From positions 1-34,892 of the forward strand of contig JAJYVT010000030.1 in the NCBI GenBank assembly GCA_021791845.1: 34,892 nt of DNA, given 5' to 3'. The DNA comes from Actinomycetes bacterium (GTDB taxonomy: Bacteria > Actinomycetota > Acidimicrobiia > Acidimicrobiales > RAAP-2). A model generated the notes under the pieces. It had not been told where the DNA came from. It saw only the letters and a list, made by a program, of their open reading frames with translations, and did not search any database. The position numbers were made by a program, and so were the translations under genes. Shown one piece after another: positions 21,637 to 29,646 of this stretch (positions are counted from its first letter, which is position 1; the number at the start of each line of letters is the position of its first letter).

Positions 21637-23052
21637 GTGCGGCCGTCGATCACGGTCGTGGGGCTCGGGCCGGCCGGCGACGACCTGATGGCCCCGGGCG
21701 CCCGGGCACTCGTGCTCGAGGCCGGGACCGCCTTCCTGCGCACGTCCCGCCATCCGGCGGCGGCGGGGCTGGCGGACGTGCCGAGCTTCGACCACCACTA
21801 CGAGGAGGCGGGCACCTTCGAGGAGGTCTACGACCGCATCGTGGCCGACCTGGTCACGGCCGCCCAGGTGGCGGGGGCGGCGGGCCGGGCCGTCGTGTAC
21901 GCCGTGCCGGGCTCCCCGCTGGTCGCCGAGCGCACGGTCGACCTCCTGCGCCAGGACCCCCGGGTGGAGGTCACCATGGTGCCGGCCGTGTCCTTCCTGG
22001 ACCTGGCCTGGGCCCGCCTCTGCGTGGACCCGGTGGCCGTGGGCGCCCGGCTGGTCGACGGCACCCGCTTCACGGAGCATGCGGCGGGGCAGCGCGGCCC
22101 GTTGCTGGTCGCCCAGTGCTGGTCGCCCGCCATCCTCTCCGAGGTGAAGCTGGCCATCAGCGACGCCATGGCCGAGGACACCACGGCGACCGTCCTGCAC
22201 CACCTGGGCCTGCCCGAGGAGGTGGTGGCCACGGTGCCCTGGCACGAGCTCGACCGTGCCGTCGTGCCGGACCACCTCACCACCGTCTGGCTGCCGGCCC
22301 CGGGGCCGACGGTGGCGGCCGAGGTGGTGGCGCTCGACGAGCTCGCACGCCGGCTGCGGGCCGACTGCCCCTGGGACCGCCGCCAGACCCACACGTCGCT
22401 CGCCCCCTACCTCCTGGAGGAGTCCTACGAGGTGCTCGACGCCATCGACGGGCTGGGGCAGGCCGAGGGGGCGGGGGCCGACGCCCGGGCCGGTGCGGCG
22501 GCCGGGCTCGAGGAGGAGCTGGGTGACCTGCTGTTCCAGGTGTGCTTCCACTCCCGGCTGGCGGCCGAGGAGGGCTGGTTCACGCTGGCGGACGTGGCCC
22601 GGGGAGTGCACGACAAGCTGGTCGCCCGCCACCCCCACGTGTTCGGCGACGTGGTGGCGGACGACGCCGCCACCGTCGTGTCGAACTGGGAGGCGATCAA
22701 GAAGGAGGAGAAGGGCCGGGAGAGCGTGACCGACGGGATCCCGGCCGCGTTGCCCGCGCTGGCCCTTGCCGCCAAGCTGCAGCGCAAGGCGGCGAGCGGG
22801 GCGCCGTCCCTCGCCGACCGGCCGCTGACCGAGGTGCGGGCGGCGGCGGAGGCCGGGCTCCGGGCGCTGCCGGCCTCCGCCGTCGACCCCGGGGAGCCGC
22901 CCGACCCGGCCAGGGCCGAGATGGCGGGCGCGCTCTTGTGGGCGGTGACCGACCTCGTCCGCCGGGCCGGGATCGAGCCCGAGGACGCGCTCCGTGGCGC
23001 CGCCCTCCGCTTCCGGACCGCCGTCCGGGCCGCCGAGGGGCTCGAGGGCTGA
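21637..23052 (+). CDS. mazG: Tetrapyrrole-methylase-like / MazG pyrophosphohydrolase fusion (YabN-like), 471 aa
   Basis: The N-terminal domain (about 3-215) has the fold of SAM-dependent tetrapyrrole methylases: ITVVGLGPAGDDLM, AVVYAVPGSPLVAERTVDLL, and VTMVPAVSFLDLAWARL. The C-terminal part (about 225-395) is MazG: ADCPWDRRQTHTSLAPYLLEE, with metal-binding EESYE at 261-265, EELGD at 293-297, and KLVARHPHVFGDV, NWEAIKKEEKG. MazG hydrolyses NTPs to NMP and pyrophosphate, cleaning damaged nucleotides. The fusion is known from Bacillus YabN; the methylase-like half has no assigned substrate there. The GTG at 21637 starts 1 nt after the upstream stop. The neighbours mfd and eno are as in other actinobacteria. 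Confidence 0.93.
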   Translation: MRPSITVVGLGPAGDDLMAPGARALVLEAGTAFLRTSRHPAAAGLADVPSFDHHYEEAGTFEEVYDRIVADLVTAAQVAGAAGRAVVYAVPGSPLVAERTVDLLRQDPRVEVTMVPAVSFLDLAWARLCVDPVAVGARLVDGTRFTEHAAGQRGPLLVAQCWSPAILSEVKLAISDAMAEDTTATVLHHLGLPEEVVATVPWHELDRAVVPDHLTTVWLPAPGPTVAAEVVALDELARRLRADCPWDRRQTHTSLAPYLLEESYEVLDAIDGLGQAEGAGADARAGAAAGLEEELGDLLFQVCFHSRLAAEEGWFTLADVARGVHDKLVARHPHVFGDVVADDAATVVSNWEAIKKEEKGRESVTDGIPAALPALALAAKLQRKAASGAPSLADRPLTEVRAAAEAGLRALPASAVDPGEPPDPARAEMAGALLWAVTDLVRRAGIEPEDALRGAALRFRTAVRAAEGLEG

Positions 23053-23125
23053 ACGAGGGCTGTGAGCCCCGGGCGCTGCCTCCGGCAGGGCCACCCCCCT
23101 CCCCGAAGCGGGCGTGGCCAGCGGA

Positions 23126-23131
23126 TAGCCT
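23126..23131 (+). promoter_or_regulatory. -10 box (TAGCCT) of eno
   Basis: TAGCCT lies 55 nt upstream of the eno start. The transcript would have a leader of about 50 nt with GGGGAG at 23174-23179, so eno is leadered. No other feature is seen in the 134-nt gap. Confidence 0.5.
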
Positions 23132-23183
23132 GTTCGGGGCGCTTGTCGCCGGACCATCCGCCGGGAGCACGCAGGGGAGCTGA

Positions 23184-24969
<1,786 letters not shown>

Positions 24970-25580
24970 GCCCCGCCGCGCCGCCGCGGCCGATGTCGCC
25001 CACCAGCGCGACCTGGAGCAGGTGACCGCCCTCCTCGGGCGGGAGCCGGCGGCGGAGGTGACCGTCGTCCTGCGCCGGGCCGACGGGGAGCCGTCGGTGA
25101 TCGCCAACCCCGCGTTCCTGCGTGACGGGACGCCGATGCCCACCCGCTACTGGCTGGTGGACCGCGAGCTGCGCCCTGCCGTCTCCCGTCTCGAAGCCGG
25201 CGGGGGAGTGCGCGACGCCGAGCGGGCCGTGGACCCCGCCGTCCTGGAGGCCGCGCACGCCCGCTACGCCGCGCTGCGCGACGCGCTGGTGCCGCCGGAC
25301 CACGCCGGCCCCCGCCCGAGCGGGGGCGTGGGCGGCGCCCGGGCCGGCGTCAAGTGCCTTCACGCCCACCTCGCCTGGTGGCTGGTCGGCGGCGACGACC
25401 CGGTGGGGGACTGGGTCGCCGCCCGCCTCGGGTTGCGCCGGCCCGAGGGCGGGTGTGCCAGCATGGGCGGTCCCCGGGGCCGCCCATGACGCCCGCAGGG
25501 GGCGCTTGCGCCGGCCGCCGCCCCGCACCGGCGGCAGCCCGGCGCGACGACGCTTCACGGATGCACGAGGAACGGTGACG

Positions 25581-26300
25581 ATGGCTGACCGGGCCCTGCC
25601 GGCGATGGACTACCGCTCGCTGACGGTGGTGATGCCCGTCTACAACGAGCGGGTGACCGTCGCCGAGATCATCCGCCGGGTGCGGGCGGCGTCGGTGCCG
25701 CTCGACCTCGAGGTGGTCGTGGTCGACGACGGCTCGAGCGACGGCACCGAGCAGATCTTGAAGGCCATCGAGGACTCGACCGTCCGCGTCCTCACCCACC
25801 CGGTGAACCGGGGGAAGGGCGCCGCGGTCCGGACGGGCATCGGGCGGGCGAGGGGCGACATCGTCCTCATCCAGGACGCCGACCTCGAGTACGACCCCGA
25901 CGACTGGCCGGTGTTGCTCGACCCGATCTTGAAGGGCAAGGCGAACGTCGTCTACGGCAGCCGCTTCACCGGCGCCCGCAAGAACATGCTCCTCACCCAC
26001 TGGATCGGCAACCGGTTCCTCTCCCTGGTGACCAACCTGCTCTATGCCACGACGTTGTCGGACATGGAGACCTGCTACAAGGTCTTCGACCGCCGGGTGC
26101 TCGACGGCATCACGATCGTGTCCGACCGCTTCGACTTCGAGCCCGAGATCACGGCCAAGGTGCTGCGGCGAGGCTTCCGGATCTACGAGGTGCCGATCTC
26201 CTACGCCGGCCGGGAGCCCGAGGAGGGGAAGAAGATCACCTGGCGCGACGGGTTCGCCGCCCTGCGGGCGCTGGTCAAGTACCGCTTCACGAAGATGTGA
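25581..26300 (+). CDS. GT2 family glycosyltransferase, DPM1-like, 239 aa
   Basis: The protein is a soluble GT-A fold glycosyltransferase of the dolichyl/polyprenyl-phosphate sugar synthase type. It has SLTVVMPVYNERVTVAEII at the N-terminus, VVVVDDGSSDGTEQIL, HPVNRGKGAAVRTGI, the DXD-like QDADLEYDPDDW, VVYGSRFTG, DMETCYKVF and RFDFEPEITAKVLRRG, ending KKITWRDGFAALRAL. It should move a sugar from a nucleotide donor to polyprenyl phosphate at the membrane surface. It lacks the C-terminal TM helices found in CsbB/GtrB relatives. GAGG lies about 9 nt before ATG 25581. It is convergent with, and overlaps by 100 nt, the YfhO-like gene, which could use its lipid-linked sugar. Confidence 0.92.
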   Translation: MADRALPAMDYRSLTVVMPVYNERVTVAEIIRRVRAASVPLDLEVVVVDDGSSDGTEQILKAIEDSTVRVLTHPVNRGKGAAVRTGIGRARGDIVLIQDADLEYDPDDWPVLLDPILKGKANVVYGSRFTGARKNMLLTHWIGNRFLSLVTNLLYATTLSDMETCYKVFDRRVLDGITIVSDRFDFEPEITAKVLRRGFRIYEVPISYAGREPEEGKKITWRDGFAALRALVKYRFTKM

Positions 26301-28654
26301 CGTCCGGCGCAGGCTGTCCCGCCGGCGCCGGCTGTCCCGCCGGCGCCGCCCCCGGCCCCGCCCCGCCCCGCCGCCCCCGGCCCCGCCCCGCCCCGCCGCC
26401 ACGGCCGGGGGACGGCCCAGCCGGTCGTCCCGAGCGCCCAGCCCGCGAGCAGGAGCGCCAGTCCGGCCCCCAGGGCGCCGCCGGCGGGAGCCTCGTGGGG
26501 CGGCACGAAGGAGAACCGGACCCTGGCACGGCCGGCAGTGAGGCGCACCTTTTGGAAGACCGCTCGCCACGGGTGCACCGCCACCGACGTCCGCCCGTCC
26601 ATCGCCGACCACCCCGGCATGGAGAGCTCGCGGCGCACGAGGGTGGCCGGCCCGGTGCAGTCGGCCGTCACGCCGTCGAGGGTCGGGTGGGTGAGCACGC
26701 ACGTGCCCTCGGCGACGGAGTAGAGGGGGGCCGGATCGGGCAGTCGGTACACGGCCACGAGCGCGTCGGCGTGCACCAGCCGGGCGTGCAGGGCGGTGAC
26801 TGTGGGGGTGGGGATGGCGCCCGGGGACGCGAGCACGTACTTCACGCCGACCGCCTCGTAGTTCGCCTCGTTGCGGACGAGTGCCTGGAGCGGGGTCACG
26901 CCTGTGGGGTCGGCCGACACGACTCCGTCGAACGCGTTCGGCAGTGCGTTGCGGTCCAGGTGCGTCCGGATGAACGAGGCGTACCGCTGGGGCAACGGCA
27001 GGTTGGCTTCGTCGGCCTCGGGCACGCCGTAGTAGCTCCCGTAGTCCGGCTGCATCGGCCCGAGCGTGAACACCCGGTCCGTCCGGACGTGCCGTTGGAG
27101 CCAGTGCACGGCGGCGACGTCCACCGTGGCCTTGCGCGGGGCGGAGAGCTGCGGCACGACGAACATCGCCAGCGCGTCGAGCGCGACCAGGGAGGCGAGG
27201 GCGGCGCTTCGGAGACGGCGCCGGAAGGCGATGGCCGCCAGCGCGACGAGGACCATCATCCCCAGCCCCCACGCCATCGAGACGGACGTCCAGAGGTGGT
27301 CCTGCGGCGCCGCTCGGAGCGAGTGGCCGAGCTGGAGCCCGGTGCCCGCCGCCGCCAGGGCCGCCGGGACCGCCGCGGCCACGGCGCAGACCGTGTACCA
27401 GACCGGCACCGCCTTGCGGCGGAGGTCGTCGATGCCGAAGGCGGCCAGGCACACCGCCGCCAGCTCCAACGACGGCGGCAGGTACCGGAACGCCGCCACC
27501 TGGTGCATGTCCGGCAGCAGGTCGAAGATCCGCCAGAGGGGTTGGATCCCGTAGATGCGCCCGAAGGCGAGCACGATCCACACCACCAGCGCGGCGCGCA
27601 GCGGTCGGAGCCGCTTGCCGTACAGGGCGAGCAGGTCGAGCACGAGGATGCTCGTCGTCAGGTAACCGCCGACGTTCCCCCAGACGTCGTTGAGCAGGCC
27701 GGACTTGTCCCACGGCACGAATCCGAAGATCGGCCCGAACACGTAGGGGAAGACGAGCGAGGCGATGGCGGCGTGGGGGAGGGCGGAGTGGTCGAACCCG
27801 GCCCGGTGGTCGCCGATGAAGGCGCGGTGCTCGTAGTCGACGAACGCGACCACGATCGGGGCGCAGAGCATGGCGCCGACGGCCGCGCCGGCCGTCACCT
27901 TGCGGGCGTAGCCCGCCAACTGGGCCCACGACAGGCCCCATCCCCGGACGAGCGTCCACAGCAGCGCCAGCAGCCCGTCCAGGTAGGCCGTCTCGGGAAA
28001 GCCGGCGTACACCGACAGTGCAAAGGCGAGCGCGATCACCCCCCAGCGGTGGCCCGCGCCCGTCGTGGCGGCCGCCCGCGCCCGCTCGACGCCCAGGAGG
28101 AGGAGGGGGAGGAAGGCGACCGGGTTCACCGCCGCATGGGCGAACCAGGCGAACGTCCCGTCGAGGGCGAAGGCGCAGCCCGCGCCGACGGCGATCCAGC
28201 GGGCGACGTCGAGCCGCACCAGCAGGCGGTAGGTGGCGACGCCGGCGGTCAGCTCGAGCAGGACGTGGAACAGCAGCTGTCCTTGGGGCAGGGCGAGGAG
28301 GGGGGTGAGGGGGAAGAGCGACGCCGCCTGCATCTCGCCGGCCAAGGGAGCGCCGACGCCCTCGAAGGGGTTCCACCACGGCACCCGGCCGTGGAGGAGA
28401 TCGAGGGCGGAGAGGTGGCCCAGGGCCTGCGCCGTGGTGCCGGCGTTCGGGTCGATGGTGCTCGAGCCGAGCAGCACGCCGCCCCGGGCGACGGTCGCCA
28501 GCTGGCTCGTGACGTTGATGGGGTTGGGGTCGAACACCCCGAGGATGGAGCAGATGTTGGCCGCCACGACCGCCGCGGCGATCACCGCCAGGGGAAGCAG
28601 CTCCCGCCACGCACCGCTCCGGCGGTCCAGGGCGACACCGTCCGCTCCCGACAC
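26201..28654 (-). CDS. YfhO-like multi-pass membrane protein 1, 817 aa
   Basis: About a dozen hydrophobic segments alternate with short loops up to residue ~480, followed by a large extracytoplasmic domain and a last TM segment (about 745-760). The first loop begins GVFDPNP, an acidic motif after TM1 where GT-C enzymes carry their catalytic Asp. Family-like blocks include LDLLHGRVPWWNPFEGVGAP, FPETAYLDGLLALLW and FPYVFGPIFGF. In Firmicutes, YfhO proteins transfer sugars from undecaprenyl phosphate to envelope polymers. The GTG at 28654 lies 8 nt after TAGTCT. The C-terminal ~60 residues are a Gly/Ala-rich repeat tail followed by 32 residues coded antisense to the GT2 gene, so the end may not be functional. 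It is paralogous to the gene at 29643-32081. Confidence 0.85.
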   Translation of the reverse strand: MSGADGVALDRRSGAWRELLPLAVIAAAVVAANICSILGVFDPNPINVTSQLATVARGGVLLGSSTIDPNAGTTAQALGHLSALDLLHGRVPWWNPFEGVGAPLAGEMQAASLFPLTPLLALPQGQLLFHVLLELTAGVATYRLLVRLDVARWIAVGAGCAFALDGTFAWFAHAAVNPVAFLPLLLLGVERARAAATTGAGHRWGVIALAFALSVYAGFPETAYLDGLLALLWTLVRGWGLSWAQLAGYARKVTAGAAVGAMLCAPIVVAFVDYEHRAFIGDHRAGFDHSALPHAAIASLVFPYVFGPIFGFVPWDKSGLLNDVWGNVGGYLTTSILVLDLLALYGKRLRPLRAALVVWIVLAFGRIYGIQPLWRIFDLLPDMHQVAAFRYLPPSLELAAVCLAAFGIDDLRRKAVPVWYTVCAVAAAVPAALAAAGTGLQLGHSLRAAPQDHLWTSVSMAWGLGMMVLVALAAIAFRRRLRSAALASLVALDALAMFVVPQLSAPRKATVDVAAVHWLQRHVRTDRVFTLGPMQPDYGSYYGVPEADEANLPLPQRYASFIRTHLDRNALPNAFDGVVSADPTGVTPLQALVRNEANYEAVGVKYVLASPGAIPTPTVTALHARLVHADALVAVYRLPDPAPLYSVAEGTCVLTHPTLDGVTADCTGPATLVRRELSMPGWSAMDGRTSVAVHPWRAVFQKVRLTAGRARVRFSFVPPHEAPAGGALGAGLALLLAGWALGTTGWAVPRPWRRGGAGPGAAGRGGAGGGAGGTAGAGGTACAGRHIFVKRYLTSARRAANPSRQVIFFPSSGSRPA
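26312..26347. repeat. 18-nt tandem repeat, two copies
   Basis: GGCTGTCCCGCCGGCGCC occurs twice in tandem. On the minus strand it codes part of the Gly/Ala-rich tail of YfhO-like protein 1. Confidence 0.88.
26345..26394. repeat. 25-nt GC-only tandem repeat, two copies
   Basis: A 25-nt unit starting GCCGCCCCCGGCCCCG is present twice, with a partial third. It is made only of G and C and includes CCCCG runs like the repeat at 514-548. The unit length is not a multiple of 3, so a copy-number change would shift the frame of YfhO-like protein 1. Confidence 0.88.
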
Positions 28655-28662
28655 GCGGCTGC

Positions 28663-28668
28663 AGACTA
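28663..28668 (-). promoter_or_regulatory. -10 box (TAGTCT) of YfhO-like gene 1
   Basis: GATAGTCT on the minus strand; the hexamer ends 8 nt before the GTG at 28654. No Shine-Dalgarno. Confidence 0.6.
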
Positions 28669-28702
28669 TCCCGCCACGGCGGGGGGCCAGGGGGCGCCCC
28701 GA

Positions 28703-28708
28703 TAGTGT
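28703..28708 (+). promoter_or_regulatory. -10 box (TAGTGT) of ppx
   Basis: GATAGTGT; the hexamer ends 8 nt before the GTG at 28717. It faces away from the YfhO-like box 35 nt to the left. Confidence 0.6.
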
Positions 28709-28716
28709 CGGCCGCC

Positions 28717-29646
28717 GTGACGACGGTGGCCGCGGTCGACTGCGGGACCAACTCGACCCGGCTCCTCGTGGAAGGGCCCGACGGCGGGGAGCGGGCGCGG
28801 CTGATGCGCATCACCCGGCTCGGCCAGGGCGTCGATGCCACGCGCCGGCTCGACCCGGCCGCGGTGGACCGGACCTTGCGCGTGCTGGAGGAGTTCCGGG
28901 CCGTCATGGACGCCGAGAAGGTCACCGCCGCCCGCATGGCCGCCACCTCGGCGGTCAGGGACGCCGAGAACGGCGAGGAGTTCCTGGAGGCGGCGAGCGG
29001 CGTCCTGGGCGTGCCGGCCGAGCTCCTGGCAGGGGCCGAGGAGGGCGCCTTCGCCTTCGCCGGCGCCACGTCCGACCTGCCGCCGGGACCGGGCGACGTG
29101 GTCGTCGTGGACATCGGTGGCGGCTCGACCGAGCTCATCGTCGGCCGGACGACAGGGCCGCCGGCCGGGGTGGTCTCGCTCGACGTCGGCTGTGTCCGGC
29201 TCACCGAGCGGTTCCTCCGCCACGACCCGCCGAGCGCGGTCGAGCTCGGCGACGCCCGCGGCGAGATCGAGGTCCAGCTCGACCTGGCGCTCCGGGCGGT
29301 CCCGGCGCTCCGAACGCTCCACGCCGGGAGCCGGCTGGTCGGCCTGGCCGGCACGGTGTCGACGCTGGCCATGCTGGACCAGGGTCTCGCCCGCTACGAG
29401 TGGGGTCGGGTGCACCACGCCGTGCTGGGACGGGAGACCGTCCACCGGTGGGCCGGCGTGCTGGCGGGGGAGCCGGCGGCCGCCAGGGCCCGGCGGCCGG
29501 GCATGGTGCCCGGGCGCGAGGACATCATCGTCGGCGGCGTGGTGGTGCTCGACGCGGTGATGGCGCGCTTGGGCTTCGCCCGGTGCCTCGTGTCCGAGCG
29601 CGACATCCTCGACGGGCTCGCCGCCAGCCTGCGCGCCTGGGCCTAG
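28717..29646 (+). CDS. ppx: Exopolyphosphatase / guanosine pentaphosphate phosphohydrolase family (Ppx/GppA)
   Basis: This is an ASKHA-fold phosphatase that removes terminal phosphate from polyphosphate and/or pppGpp. Motifs are VAAVDCGTNSTRLLVEG (phosphate 1), MAATSAVRDAENGEEFL, LAGAEEGAFAFAGA, VVVDIGGGSTELIVG (phosphate 2, Gly-rich), SLDVGCVRLTERFLRHDPP, and LVGLAGTVSTLAML. It ends after FARCLVSERDILDGLAASL at 309 aa, so it is the short form without the C-terminal HD domain of E. coli Ppx, as in mycobacterial Ppx1/2. GTG 28717 fits the -10 box; a GTG at 28705 overlaps that box and is less likely. The stop interlocks with that of the convergent YfhO-like gene in CTAG. Confidence 0.94.
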   Translation: MTTVAAVDCGTNSTRLLVEGPDGGERARLMRITRLGQGVDATRRLDPAAVDRTLRVLEEFRAVMDAEKVTAARMAATSAVRDAENGEEFLEAASGVLGVPAELLAGAEEGAFAFAGATSDLPPGPGDVVVVDIGGGSTELIVGRTTGPPAGVVSLDVGCVRLTERFLRHDPPSAVELGDARGEIEVQLDLALRAVPALRTLHAGSRLVGLAGTVSTLAMLDQGLARYEWGRVHHAVLGRETVHRWAGVLAGEPAAARARRPGMVPGREDIIVGGVVVLDAVMARLGFARCLVSERDILDGLAASLRAWA

